NCBI GenBank assembly: GCA_029379385.1 | Contig: CM055615.1 | Coordinates: 4,836,001 to 4,900,000 of the forward strand | Reading direction: 5' to 3' | Length of the DNA stretch: 64,000 nt | DNA from: Quillaja saponaria | Lineage: Eukaryota; Streptophyta; Magnoliopsida; Fabales; Quillajaceae | In this document: one piece after another, positions 36,270 through 48,827 of the stretch | Layout of the letters: every line of letters starts with the position of its first letter | Numbering within the stretch: position 1 is the stretch's first letter | Translations under genes and position numbers: made by a program | Notes under the pieces: generated by a model | What the model was told of the DNA's origin: nothing | The model's database searches: none | The model's input: the letters and a program-made list of their open reading frames with translations, nothing else

Positions 36270-36881
36270 AATAGGGCTCGTGAGCAATTAATCAAAGTTG
36301 TTCATATTTTCGAAGTATAGGACTTCATTGGCTTTATTTGACAAAACTAATTAATGTGAGAAAATGACATGCACAGATGGCTAGTGCAGACATGACTCCC
36401 AATTTAAGTGGTAGTTGTTTAAGCATGAATAATCAAAATGACAATGACTTATTACTAGCTATTTTGATCCTTTAGGGTTGTAATAATTTTTAATTTCGTG
36501 TTCAAAATTTTTCATTCAATATTATTATTTAAGATTCACAATTAATCAATTAAGTTTATTTTTTTATTTATATGTTACAAATTAGTGAAATAACAAAACT
36601 TAATACAAAGATAATGAAATAGTCATATTATTTTTCTGCCTTATAATTTTTATTATTTTAGTGTTAAATTATATAAAATTGTTTTATTTATAAATAATAT
36701 AAAAATGAGTGATTATAATTTGATTGATAAAATTTGAAGGTAAAATTATTAAAAAATATACTTCAAAGGATTAAATTAAAATTTAAGTAATTTTAAGAAC
36801 TAAAACAGTAATCATAAATGAGTACGTTTCCCGTCAAGAATGGTGGTTTGTTTTGTCCATTGGGTAGACGACAGAGTTAGT

Positions 36882-36887
36882 CACGTG
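36882..36887. promoter_or_regulatory. G-box CACGTG, copy B
   Basis: Second CACGTG in the same context (GTTAGTCACGTGAATAAGG), about 760 bp upstream of the P450 ATG. Confidence 0.4.
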
Positions 36888-37668
36888 AATAAGGCGTGAG
36901 CAATTAATCAAAGTTGTTCATATTTTCAAAGTATAGGACTTCATTGGCTTTATTTGACAAAACTAATTAATGTGAGAAAATGACATGCACAGATGGCTAG
37001 TGCAGAGTGTAGACATGACTCCCAATTTAAGTGGTTATTGTTTAAAAATGAATAGTCTAATGAAAATGACTTATTACCAGTTATTTTTATTGTTTAGAAA
37101 TATATCCATTTTTAAGTTCTTGTTCAAGAATTTTCTCCATAAACATTATATTTCAAATTTACCAATTACGTTTTATTTTTGTATTTATTTGTTAAAAATT
37201 AATAAAATAACATAACTTATAAAAATAATGAAATATTTAAATTATTTTTATATCTTGTAAGTTTCGATTGTTATTTTAGCATGGAATTATGTAATTTTTT
37301 TTTTTATATAAATTATGATAATAAGTGAATATAACTTAATTAAAAAGTTCTGAAAATTAGAGATTAAAACAATATTTATAAATGGGTATGTTTCCCGTCA
37401 AGCATGGTGGTTTGTTTTACCTGTAGGAGAACATTACTTAGACTTACGACTTATGCAATTGTAGATACGTATTTCATTCTATTCCTGGTGAGGACCGAAT
37501 ATAATCCACATATTAGCATACTAGGAGGAAGTTAAGATAAAATTTTAATCAATTGAATGAAGAAGTCAACTCTTAATATCTGATAGTTTTGTTTTGATAT
37601 AGGACAGGGCAGAATTAAAGGACTTATCTTCGATATTCCCCAACAAGTTTGATCTCAAAGCCAGCATG

Positions 37669-37910
37669 AGGAAGAAAGGGTAAGTATTTTTTTAGTTTAT
37701 TTTTGGTTCACAAGAATAATTGGAAGGAAATGAGTTTAAAGTTTACTCGTTTCAATAAAATAATTAAAAGTCATCCTCTCATTATGAGTTTGAGTTTTTT
37801 TTAAATAAGATAGCAATTTATCAAGTAATATCACTCTAATTATTCATTAAAAATTGAATAGAATATTACACGCATGAGTTTTATATGGACAAATCCTAAT
37901 ATGTTTGATA
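37669..37910 (+). repeat. segment duplicated at 47189-47905
   Basis: From CATGAGGAAGAA...AAAGGGT through TTTTGGTTCACAAGAATAAT, TCAATAAAATAATT and AATATCACT.TAATTATTC, this segment matches 47189-47905 in the same order and orientation. The second copy carries an extra ~450-bp insertion. Confidence 0.7.
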
Positions 37911-38333
37911 ATCAAACTACTAACTTAACTTATTATCAGAAATTACTCTATCTGCGTCTGCAACATAGCAAGCTCCAAAAACATAGATGCAAATATAACA
38001 TATCTGTGTCATTTGCATTTGCAAATGAATTTTCTGCATCTGCAAAAATGCAATGCTAATATGCAAAAATAAAAATAAAAATTACAGATGCAAGAACTAA
38101 TATATTTTGTCGTAGTATCCCATGAAATCATTGGAGTCTGCCATTCACTGTCTGCATCTGCTTTTGCAGACTCTGTTATCATGCATTGGTGCCATTTTTA
38201 GTACAACTTATCATACTCTGTTTATAATTTTTTGCATTTGCATAGTTATAGACGCACAAATTTTGAAATGACTGCATTTTTTACTAAATTTATCTGTATC
38301 TTCGTTATTTTATATTTATATTTTTTATTTACC

Positions 38334-38500
38334 GCGTTCATCTCCTTTCCCTTGCTTGGATTCGCAGTAAGTATAGAAGTGTTGGTGCTAGTATTTTGAA
38401 GCATGATCACCATCCTCCGCCTATTCAGGCCCCAACCCATGTCTGCCATCACAACTAGTAGGAGCAGCTGCCGCAATGATGCAATTTTGATCATCTTCAT
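38334..38500 (-). CDS. possible first exon of a small secreted protein
   Basis: A minus-strand ATG at 38500 opens MKMIKIASLRQLLLLVVMA, which could be a weak signal peptide, and continues to MNA before a donor-like GCG|GTAAAT (intron from 38333). Without splicing the frame runs through AT-rich sequence to 38246. A possible acceptor (GATAACAG) lies near 38178, followed by a stretch with open frames, but the phases do not join convincingly. The surrounding sequence is full of TGCATCTGCAAA-type words, suggesting a repeat. Treat as a weak candidate. Confidence 0.2.
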
Positions 38501-39019
38501 GGCTAGCTGGCTAGCTAGCTATATATGGATCGACTTACTTGCATATTAATTGTGAACCAGCTCTGAACATATATATTTATAGTCTACATACATATTGATT
38601 CTGTTGGTGACTGAAGGGAAGCAACAAATTTTGGTGGAAGGCTGCTTTATAAAAAATCTAGTTTGGGTTTTCCTAATTAATTCCGTTAATGTCATATCAA
38701 ATTTGGTTTAGTGGATATGTAATTATGCATGCTCCATTTATATCTAATATCTCCCCTCTTCCTCAATTTTAATTCCAAGGAAGATGATTCCCAAATGGGA
38801 AAAGCACCATCCTGCCATTCAAAGGTGCCACCTCAACCATATCTAGTATTGGCCCTACTAAGCTACTAAAGATAGAAATAAGGATATAATATACATGAAG
38901 CAACATCTGTATTAAAGGAAACATTAAGAAAAATATCCAATTGATTTTTTGTTTAATTCACTAAATTTAACTCAACTAAGCTTTAAATTTTAAACTATTT
39001 GGAGTCAGCTATATAAATT
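38501..39019. other. intergenic DNA
   Basis: No gene or repeat boundary recognised. Confidence 0.4.
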
Positions 39020-42000
39020 ATTTTTCTCCATGAGCATCGATTCGAGGCATCATTTTCAATAATACCTAGAGCAGCCATATCCTTTTCGATGGCTCCTCCC
39101 ATGTAAGTTTTGATCTCGTCCTACTACATTTAACACCTAATACTTGTACCAGGTCATCTTTTTTAACTACTGTGTCCATTGGCTAAAATTAGATATGTGT
39201 AAACCAACATAGCCGATTCTCCCTTGTTTTCTTCTTGATAGGTTCTACTTCCACCTTATTACGAAACTCTTAATTTTGTATTCTATCATTTCTTGTATAT
39301 CCAGTCATCCATCTTAACTTTTTCATTTTGGCTACTCCATCTTGTGTGAGTGTTGCTTCTTAACTGCATAACATTCGGTACCATACAGCATAGCCGGTCT
39401 CACTGCCGTCTTATAAAATTTTCCTTTCAATCTATTTGGGATTTTAGGATCACATAAAACTCTCGAAGCACTTTGTCATTTCACTCCCTGCTTTGTTCCT
39501 ATAGTCCACACCATGCTCAATTGTGCCATATTTTTGTATAAATGAACCTAAATACTTAAACACATCCTTTATAGGGATTGTTTGACTATCCAAAGTTATT
39601 TCAGTCAGGCCTCCTTTAGTTTCACTGAAATCAAACTCCATATACTCAGTTTTTGTCTGAACTAACCTAAGATCTTTAGATTCTAATGTGTTCCTCCATA
39701 ATTCTAGTATGTAATTTAAACCTTCTCTAATTTCGTCTACCAATACAGTATCATCTGACAAACAACATGCACCACGGAGCCTTATCTTGAATAGCACAGG
39801 TAAGTTCATTTATGACTAAATCAAATAGGTAGGGGCTTTAAGGATGAACCTTGATGAACACCTATTGTGATCGAGAATTGTCTAGTCACACCATCTACAG
39901 TTCGTACCCTAGTCATTACTACCTCATACATATCTTTAATAACTTCTACATACTTAGTAAGGATCTTCCTTCTTCTTGAGAACCCACCACAAGACTTGTC
40001 TTGGCACCCTATTATACGCTTTTTCTAAATCAATAAAGGCCATGTGAAGATCATTTTTCTTTTCTCTAAATTTCTCCATTAATTTTCTATGTAAGAAAAT
40101 AGCCTCCATTATATATCTTTATAACATAAAGTCCAAATTAATTCTCAGAAATTAGAATCTCATTCCTAAACCTACGCTCAATAACTCTCTCCCATAGCTT
40201 TCATTATATGACCTATATGTTTTATTCCTCGATAATTCGTATAACTTTGAATGTCTCATTTATTCTTATAAATAAGGATCAACATACTCTTTCTCCATTC
40301 ATCGAGCATTTTATTGGTTGATAAAATCTTGTTAAAAAGATTTGAGACCCAAGTTACGCCAATATCTCCTAGGCATCTCCAAACTTCTATTGAAATATCA
40401 TCAGGGCCAGTAACCTTACCATTTTTCATCTTATGAATAGCTTCTTTAACCTCCTATGCTCTAATCCGACGAACAAATCTATGGTTCGTATCATTGAAGG
40501 CATCATTTAGTTCCCCGATATCAACTCTTGAATCTCCATTAAATAAAATTTTGAAGTAAGTTCACCATCTCTCATTAATCTTATATTCCTTAACTGAAAC
40601 TCTATCAGCTTCATCCTTAATGCACTTAATACAATTTAAGTCTCTAGTTCATCTTCCCTTTGTTTGGCAATCCTATAAATATCTTTATCTCCGTCATTTG
40701 TCTTTAACTTTTGGTAAAGTCCTTCACAAGCCTTGCCTCTAGCTTCCCTAACCTCTTTCTTAGCATATTTTCTAGCTTGTCTAAAACATCTATAATTATC
40801 CTAATTTCTACACTTGTGCAATCTTTTAAACACTCTTTTTTAACTTTAATAGTTTGTTAAACTTCTTTATTCCACTACAATGTCTCCTTAGTTGGAGGTC
40901 CATGTCCTTTACTTTCTCCTAACACATTTCTATCCATATTCCTAATATGACTCGTCATCTTACCCCAAATCGTATTAGGCTCGGCCTCCACAAGTCCATG
41001 GGTCACCCTGTAATATTTTTTCTTTAAAAATAACCATCTTTCCTCCATTCAAATTCTACCATATTGTCCTACTACACCTATTATTTCTATGTTTTTTCTT
41101 CCATGGATTAACACCAACATTCACAACTATAAGTTTGAGCTGAGACACTAAACACTCGCCGGGTATAATTTTACAATTCTTAAATACCGCTCTATCAACC
41201 CTCCGAGTAAAAAAATAAATAAATCTATTTGGCTCTTATTAAGCCCGCTACTAAAGGTAACTAAGTGCGACTCTCATTTCTTAAAAAACATATTAGCTAA
41301 AATCAAGTTCTATGCAACTATAAAATCTAAAATAGACTTTCCCCCCTCATTCCTATCTCCATAACCATAACTCCCATGTACTCTCTCAAAACCCTCATTA
41401 GTACTTCCTACATGGCCGTTTAAATCTCCGCTAATAGACAGTTTCTCTCCTTAAGGTACTTCTTGGACTATCTCATCTAAATAGTTCTAAAATGCCTTCT
41501 TCATTGCGTCTTCCAGTCCTATTTGTGAGACATAAGCACTAGTGATATTGAAGACCTTCTTGTCTATCATCAATTTCACTAAAATTAATTTTATCATCCT
41601 TTCTGTTTGACTTCTATAACCTCGTTATTTAAATTTCTATATACAATGATCATAACTCTATTCTTATTTCTATTCTTATCGGTATAGCCACATTTTGAAT
41701 CATGTTCTCTCTATCTCTTTAGCATTTTCTCCTACACACTTAGTTTATTGCAAGCAAGTAATATTAATCCTCCTTCTACTTATAGTATCTACAAGCTCTC
41801 TTAATTTACGAGTAAGAGTCCCTATGTTCCAAGAAGCTATGCGAATCTTGTCTTGGACTAACATCTTTAGTTGTATCCCTTCCACAATGTAAGAATCCTT
41901 GCTCATTTTGCACCACGCCTAGGAGATGGTGTGGCTCACCACTAAGGATGTGATGACCTAACTCTTGCTCATTTCTCACTACACTCGGGGTTTGATGCAA

Positions 42001-42140
42001 CGCGTCGCTAATAGGGTTACGCCTCAACAAATATTCAGTAAGATTAACATTCATAAGGTTTGACTAGTTTTACGCTGACTGTCAACTTATCGCAACCTTC
42101 CTCATTTATCCGAGCTCGAGACTGCCAGAGTAACCTTTAA
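39020..42140 (-). mobile_element. RTE-type non-LTR retrotransposon (LINE), degenerate
   Basis: On the minus strand the order is endonuclease then reverse transcriptase. The endonuclease start reads RIASWNIGTLTRKLRELVD (about 41855-41795). The RT tail includes SDDTVLVDEIREGLN with the metal-binding DD (a one-residue variant of the usual CDD) and KTEYMEFDF inside the open frame 39450-39809. It is followed by the plant-RTE-typical RLKGKFYKTAVRPAMLYGTE (about 39436-39377). Frameshifts and stops break the rest, so it is inactive. Boundaries are approximate. A related fragment occurs at 63922-64000. Confidence 0.85.
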
Positions 42141-42221
42141 CGGAGTTAATTCACTAAATTTAATTATACTCAGTACATAGAATTATAATAGTTAAATATG
42201 TAGGTTATCTATCAAGACATT

Positions 42222-42226
42222 AACCT
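42222..42226 (+). other. target-site duplication AACCT (left)
   Basis: Identical to AACCT at 47051-47055 immediately after the 3' LTR of the copia element. Confidence 0.85.
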
Positions 42227-42606
42227 TATTGTTTTGTGAAGCTTGATATTTTTTCAATTTGGTGATTTGGGCCTGGGCCCATGAATAGCCACAATAGTAG
42301 AAGATTTATAGTTAGGTTTTTCTAATGTTGCTATATATTATATAATCCTTATATGAGAGGAATATATATCATAGAGAAAATATCTGTAAGAAAACACTCT
42401 TGAGAGTAGTATTGAATCTCCTGAAAGAGTGAGATCAAAACCTTGTGAGTGTGTTCTTGAGTGATTGTAATATTTTTCAATAACAGTTATTATTGGCCTA
42501 GTGTTTGCCGTGGACGTAACTTATATTAGGTAAACCACATAAATCTAGTGTCTTTTATTACTTTATTTCTATTACTTGTTACCGATGCGTTGTTAGATAC
42601 TTAATA
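42227..42606 (+). repeat. 5' LTR of the copia element
   Basis: 380 bp. It aligns along its whole length with 46675-47050. Its terminal dinucleotides have mutated to TA...TA where the 3' LTR keeps TG...CA. Confidence 0.9.
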
Positions 42607-42608
42607 AT

Positions 42609-42620
42609 TGGTATTAAAGC
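42609..42620 (+). other. decayed tRNA-Met primer-binding site
   Basis: TGGTATTAAAGC differs from the consensus TGGTATCAGAGC by C-to-T and G-to-A, two transitions typical of methylated DNA decay. Confidence 0.8.
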
Positions 42621-45600
42621 TTAGGATGTTTAAATCGAGTGGGAATAATTGTAGATGAAAGTAAAGAAAAAATTGAAAAATTTACAAGGCATAATATTCA
42701 ATGGAGAAAAATATAGATAAAGGATTTGTTGTATAAAAAAGATCTGTATTTGTCATTGATGGGGAAAAAGATTGAAGCGATGAAAGATGATGATTGAAAG
42801 ATATTGGATAGAAAGGTGTTGGCAACAGTGAGATTGTCTCTAATATCGCAGGTGGTCTTCAATATCACATTGGTAAAGATGACATCAAATGTCATGAAAA
42901 CCTTAGCTAAGTTATATGAAAAGCCTCAATTGCTAAAAAAGTTTTCTTGATGAAGAAATTATTTAATATGACGATGATTGGTAATTCTCTTGTTGCTGAT
43001 CATTTGAATGATTTTAATGTGGTCATTAGTCAATTGCTATTGTTGGATGTTTCTTTTAATGATGAATTGAAATCCATGTTGCTCTTATGTTCATTGCTGA
43101 AGAGTTGGGATAGTCTTGTAATAACTACCAAGTAACAGTATCACTAGAAATTTAGTTTTTAATGATATTGTTGGTTGCATAATGAATGATGAGATGAGAA
43201 GAAAGAGTTCAAACTCTACTTCAAGATCTGGTACAGTGCTAGCTATAGACTCTAGGGGTAGTAATAAGAAAAATCAGGAAATTCATCTAAGAGTAAAAAG
43301 TCACAATCCAAGGGGATGTCAAAATCAAGAAGAAAAGGAAAGTAGAAAGCAGCTAATGAAAAATTCAAAGGAAAGTGTTGAAATTGGGAAAATCTGGTCA
43401 TATAAAAAAGGATTGCTAGGGCAGATGGAAGTGACAATGACAAAGGAAAGCACAGTGAAGAGGAAGCCAATATGGTGACATGTGATAACGATAATGGTAA
43501 TTTTTGTTTATCTGCATCAGTTGATCTTACATTTGACGTATGGTTTATTAATTCTATTGCTTCATTTAATTGCATTTCATATAAGTACTACTTTCATGAA
43601 TATGTTCATGCGAATTTTAGGTATGTAACTTTGGGAATGGATAAAGATGTGAAATTGCAGGAAAATGGACAATTGTTTTGAAATTGTCAGATAATTACAA
43701 ATTAAGATTGAATGACATTAGATATATTCCTTCTTTGAAGAAAATTATGATATCTGTGAGTAAGCTTGATGGTGAAGTGTACCATGTTAGTTTTGGTGGA
43801 GGAAAGTGGAAGATTACAAGAGGTTCACTAATTGTGACAAAAGATAATCTCACTTGTACTTTGTATACTGTTAATAATTCTACCATGTACAATTCTATGT
43901 GTTATCTATTATAGATAGGAGTTCTACACTATAGCATCACTGACTTGGGCGCTTCAGTGAAACTGGTATTGAATAGCTGCATTCAAGAAAATTATTGCCA
44001 AACTTAAAGGGTTTGAAATTCGAGTTCTGTGAGGATTGTGTGTATGGAAAGCAAAAAAGAGTTAGCTTTCAGAAAGAAGGACATATAAGAAGACTGGGAA
44101 ACTAGACTTGATGCACTTAGATGTGTGGGGCTTAGCTCAGGTTAAATCTCATGAAGGTAAATTTTATTTCGTTATGTTCTTTATGATGGAACTAGAAAGA
44201 CTTAAGTTTTTGCTATTAGCTGCAAATTTGATATGTTTGAAGCTTTCAAGAAATGGAAGGCACTTGTAGAAACTGACACAGGTAGAAAGGTGTAGTGTTT
44301 AAAGTCTAATAATGGTAGTAAATACCCGGATAAGAATTTCAAAGAGTATTGTGAAAAGCATGAGATTTGCAAGATTGAGAAAGTTCGTAGAATACAACAG
44401 CATAATGGTATTGCTGAAAGGATGACCAGGGACTATCCTAGAGCGTGCTAGGAGTATGATAATTCATTCAGGACTACTATTATAGTTTTGAGCTGTAGTT
44501 GTTGATGCTGCAGTGTTCTTGATTAATAGAAGCCCATCTAGTGCCTTAGATGGTGGGATCATTGAGGAAGCTTGGACAAGAAATTAGGTAGACTACTTTT
44601 TTCTCAAAACTTTTAGATGCATTTCCTATGTACAAGTTGATAGTGAGAATGGGAAAAAGTTAGATCCTAAGGCTACCAAATGGGCCTTCATTGAAAATGG
44701 CAGAGACGAGTATGGTTATTCTTGTGAGATTATGAGCGAAACAAGATTATTCGTAGCAAGGATGTGATATTTAATGAAGGATACATGTATAAGGATAGAA
44801 AGCAAAAGGTTGAAGAAAATAAAAAGGAGTTTGTAACTATTGAAGACATAGTTGGTGGAGTTCAACCCCGTGTGAGAATGCCTGAAAAACCATAAATTGA
44901 TACAGAAACTGATATGTTCGATAATAATGAAAGTGTTAATTCAGAGCAAGAATCGGTTACTTCTGTATTAAGAAGATCCCAGAGGCAAATCAGAGCCCTA
45001 GATAGATATTCACTTGATTTGAATTTGGTTTTGTATATAGATTCTGGTAAAACTGAAAGTTTTGAATAAACTATACAGGATGAGTCTAATGTGAAGTAGG
45101 AGAAAGTGATAGAAGATGAGATGAACTTATTAGCTAAGAACAAGACATGAGACTTTGTAAAGCTTCCAGCTAATAAGAAATTGTTGCATAATAAATGGGT
45201 ATAGAGAGTGAAAAATAAGGTTGATGGTTCAAAAAGATACAAGGCGAGCTTGTGGTAAAAGGGTTTGCTTAGAATGAAAGGGATCGATTTTCAATAATTT
45301 GTTTTTTCTCTTGTAGTGAAGATGATCTCGATATGGATATTACTGAGTTTTGGCTATAGAAAATCTACATCTTGAGCAGTTAGATGTGAAGACTGCATTT
45401 CTACATGGTGAATTAGATGAAGATATTTATATGCATCAACTTGAAGGGTATGAAGTAAAAGGTAAGGAGAACCTAATTTGTAAATTGAAAAAGAGCTTGT
45501 ATGGCCTTAAACAAGCTCCTAGATAGTTCATGCATGATGCAAGTATTTGAAGTTCAACAAATTCATGCATGATGCAAAATATGTGCGAAGCCAATGTGAC

Positions 45601-46674
45601 CATTCTATTTATTTTAAGTTATTTGATAACAATGATTTCATTATTCTTGCATTATATGTGGATGAAATGTTGGTTGCAGGATCTAATATGTATAGAATAA
45701 TTGATTTGAAGAAAAAATTGTTGAAAGTTTTTAATATGAAAGACTTAATTGAGGCTCGACAAATCCTTGGAATAATAATAAATAGAGACAAAGAAAAGAA
45801 AAATGTATGGTTATCGCAAGAAGGGTAGGTTAAAAGAGGTGATGAAAAGATTTCACATGAAAAAAGAAAGACCTGTTGCTACACCACTAGCAAGGTATTT
45901 CAAATTATCCTTAGTGCAATGTCCTTCAATGAAACAAAAGAAGGAAGTATATGACAATGGTGCCATATGCAAGTGTAGTAAGAAGTTTGATGTATGCAAT
46001 GGTTAGTACAAGACCGATATTGCATATTCAGAATCTTGCAAAAGAACATTGGAAGGCAATATAATGGGTACTCAGGTACTTGAGAGGAACATCAAGGGAT
46101 TGCTTATGTTTTGGTGGAAAAATTCTAATGTGTAGGGTTATGTTGATGTGAACCACTCACGTGTCGAAAATGGTGGAAGAAGCACAACAAGATATGTTTT
46201 ACTATAGGTAGGACAACTGTAAGCTGGATTTCATAGCTATAGAAGGTTGTGGCACTTTCAACCACGAAGGAAGAGTATGTTGTTGTGACTGAAACAAGTA
46301 AATGGATGATTTAACTTTAGTGGTTCATGGAGGAATTAGGTAGAGGTTAAAGAGATAATATACTTTGGTGTGATAGCCAAAGTGCAATTCACTTGACAAA
46401 GAACTCAGCATTACATTCAAAAACGAAGCATATTCAGTTGATATAATCACTTCATAAGATTAAGTGTTAGAGGATGGACAAATGAAGCTTGATAAAATTG
46501 AAGGTAACAAGAACCCTTGCAGATATGTTGACAACAGTAGTGGAAATAAATAAGTTGAGCTTATGCTCAACTTTAGTAAATCTTAGAGGATAATTGAAGA
46601 ACAGCAAGTAAATACTAAGTCAAGCAGTGACTAGTTTTATGATGAAGAAGAAATTAGTCTTTAAGTGGGAGAAT

Positions 46675-47050
46675 TGTTGTTTTGTGAAGCCTAATATTTC
46701 TTCATTTTGGTGGTTTGGGCCAGGGCCCATGAAAAGCCACAATAGTAGAAGACCTAGAATTAGGTTTTTCCTAATATTGCTATATGTATCCTTATATGAG
46801 AGGAATATATATCATGTGAGACAATCTATGTGAGAAAACACTCTTGAGAGTAGGATTGAATCTCCTAAAAGAGTGAGATCAAATCCTTGTGAGTGTGTGC
46901 TTTAGTGATTGCAATATTCTTCAATAATAGTTATCGTTGGCTTAATGCTTGCTGTGTACATAGCCTATATTGGGTGAACCATATAGATTTGATGTCTTTT
47001 ACTGTTTTATTTCTGTTATTTGTTATAGTTGCATAGTTAGATATTTAACA
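46675..47050 (+). repeat. 3' LTR of the copia element
   Basis: 376 bp, begins TGTTGTTTTGTGAAGCC and ends GATATTTAACA, followed by the AACCT duplication. Confidence 0.92.
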
Positions 47051-47188
47051 AACCTACATAACAAACCTAATTATTATAAAAAGAATAAAATCAAGTATCA
47101 TTATTTCATATTTTTGACTAATTTTTGCCACCGCATGTGGAGAGAGAGAGAAGAGTCCCTAGTCTAGAAGTCAAGTCAAAATCTTAAT

Positions 47189-47905
47189 GCATGAGGAAGA
47201 AGAAAGGGTGAGTATTTTCTTGGTTTAGTTTTGGTTCACAAGAATAATATTTGGATGGAAATAAGTTAAAAATTAACTAGCGTCTCAATAAAATAATTGA
47301 AGGTCCAACTACATTACACATTTGAGTTATTTCTAGATAAGTTTAGTTCTGTTTGGTTACAGGTATTTGTAAAACTTTGTGTAAAAATATTTTTCAAATA
47401 GAGATACTTAAAAAGTATTTGGATAAGTTAATGCTAAAGTGTTGTGAGATATAAAAAAAATTGTTGATTTTATTTTTTCAAAAAAGATATTGAGTATTAA
47501 AATTACTAAAAAAAAAAAAAACAATTTTGACAAATATTATGATTATACTTCTCTAAATAAAATAATTATTAAAATTCAATTAAGCTTCATTTGTTTTCTA
47601 TTTGAAAAAACTTCATTTTCTAACTTAAGCTTTTAGTAGCTTTTAAGATTCTAAAAGCCCTAAAAACGCTTTTCCATGAAGTTTAAAAAATAAAACTTCA
47701 ATTATCAAACAGCTTTGTAGAAAAATTTCAACCTTAAAATTATTTTAAAAGCTAAACCAAATAGGAAAAATATAACAATTTATCAAACAAAGCACTCAAA
47801 TAATATCACTATAATTATTCCTTAAAAATTGGTTTGAATATTATATTATAAACACAATAAGTCTAGACAAACTCCAATATGTTTAATAAGAGAAAAAGTA
47901 AGAAG
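47189..47905 (+). repeat. second copy of the 37669-37910 segment with a MITE-like insertion
   Basis: The ends match 37669-37910. The middle (about 47342-47800) is absent from the other copy. It starts CTGTTTGGTTACAGG and carries AAGCTAAACCAAATAGG near its right end, an imperfect inverted repeat like hAT-type MITEs. Exact insertion ends and duplication were not resolved. Confidence 0.55.
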
Positions 47906-47949
47906 TTACTAATTTAATCTTAAAAAATTAAAAAGTCATCATATCCTAT

Positions 47950-48827
47950 TGTTAAATAAAATAGAATAAGGAAAGGATTGTGGCCTTAATTGATATCTCA
48001 AAGCCTACACCTATAAGCTTTATTTATAGTAAATAATAAAACATAGACTTCCACATCTAAACAATGTTGAGACTACACAATATAATAATATTATATTCCT
48101 AATACTCCCCCTCAAGATGGAGCATATAATGCTCAATCTTGTACAAATAAAACTCAATTACCAATCTCTACACTCCCATTTACTTACAACAATCTAGATG
48201 AAGCTTTAATCCGTTTAATGAACATAATGGTATCCATGAATAGTACTCGTGTTGGTTGGAAAGAGACACAACCGAATTTCCCAGAAAAATAAAAAGAGGA
48301 CCATTGGAAAAACTTACAACGGGATTTTCTGGAAAAATAAAAGGAGCACCGCTAGAAAGAGACACAACGGAAAGTTCATGAAGGTACTGTTGAACTGTCA
48401 AGCTCTTTGAGCCGTCAAACCCTAAATAGGCTTGAAAAGAAAAGGGGAGTGAGCCGTCTTTTAGATGAAAGAGATAATTAGGGATAAAAAAGAAATAATG
48501 AGGCTTCAATGGAAGAAATAACTAGGCTTAATGATAGTTGGCTACAAAGTCTTTTTTTTGTTTCTTCTTCTTTTTCTTTATGTGGCGGCTAAATAAAAGA
48601 AAGAGAATATTAGGGTTTTTTTTTGGAAATGGGGCAAAGATCGGGCTTGGGTTTCAAACCCACTCTGATACCATGTTAAATAAAATAGAATAAGGAAATG
48701 ATTGTGGCCTTGATTGATATCTCAAAGCCTACACCCATAAGCTTTATTTATAGTAAATAATAAAACAAAGACTTCCACATCTAAACAATGTGAGACTACA
48801 CAATATAATAATATTATATTCCTAATA
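47950..48827 (-). mobile_element. TRIM-like mini LTR retrotransposon with CCTAT duplication
   Basis: An 878-bp element read on the minus strand: LTR (48674-48827), primer site TGGTATCAGAGTGGG (48659-48673), 569-bp interior, polypurine GAGGGGGAG (about 48105-48114), LTR (47950-48104). Flanks are identical CCTAT (47945-47949 and 48828-48832). LTRs are about 155 bp and nearly identical. The interior has one open frame (48180-48509, minus, 109 residues) containing a repeated VVSLS/VVSFS...FIF motif and no retroviral domain. Small size, intact signals and lack of enzymes fit a TRIM moved in trans. Confidence 0.88.
48180..48509 (-). CDS. open frame in the TRIM interior, function unknown
   Basis: 109 residues starting at 48509. 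It contains two to three imperfect repeats (VVSLSSGAPFIF, VVSFSNGPLFIF, VVSLSN), which reflect DNA repeats of 'ggaaaaa.aaaaggagcacc'. No known domain. It is probably a by-product of the repeat, although the frame is open across most of the interior. Confidence 0.25.
   Translation of the reverse strand: MKPHYFFFIPNYLFHLKDGSLPFSFQAYLGFDGSKSLTVQQYLHELSVVSLSSGAPFIFPENPVVSFSNGPLFIFLGNSVVSLSNQHEYYSWIPLCSLNGLKLHLDCCK

Larger units (their letters stand above)
36233..37414 (+). repeat. tandem duplication of the CYP82 upstream region (2 x ~600 bp)
   Basis: Copy A (36233-36850) and copy B (36851-37414) both start TTTTGTCCATTGGGTAGA. They share GAGTTAGTCACGTGAATA, GAGCAATTAATCAAAGTTG and TATAGGACTTCATTGGC, and both end TTTCCCGTCAAG.ATGGTGGTTTG. 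The first ~200 bp are nearly identical; the AT-rich remainder has diverged more, with indels. It lies directly upstream of the minus-strand P450, 110 bp from its ATG, so it doubles the upstream regulatory sequence. Confidence 0.9.
42227..47050 (+). mobile_element. complete, decayed Ty1/copia retrotransposon
   Basis: A 4.8-kb element with 5' LTR (42227-42606), primer site, degenerate gag-pol, polypurine tract (AAGTGGGAGAA, about 46663-46673) and 3' LTR (46675-47050), flanked by AACCT on both sides. Recognisable pieces in copia order are gag (about 42947-43135), a Zn-knuckle remnant GKSGHIKKDC (about 43390), protease/pre-integrase (43500-43910), integrase (LMHLDVWGLAQ, about 44109), reverse transcriptase ([17 protein letters not shown], about 45385, and LYVDEM, about 45655, at the YVDD site) and RNase H (WCDSQSAIHLTKNSALHSK, about 46361). 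Stops and frameshifts interrupt every domain, so it cannot be active. Confidence 0.93.

Noticed and set aside
44862..45242. 126-codon minus-strand frame within the copia element
   Set aside because: It lies opposite degenerate pol sequence that reads correctly on the plus strand.
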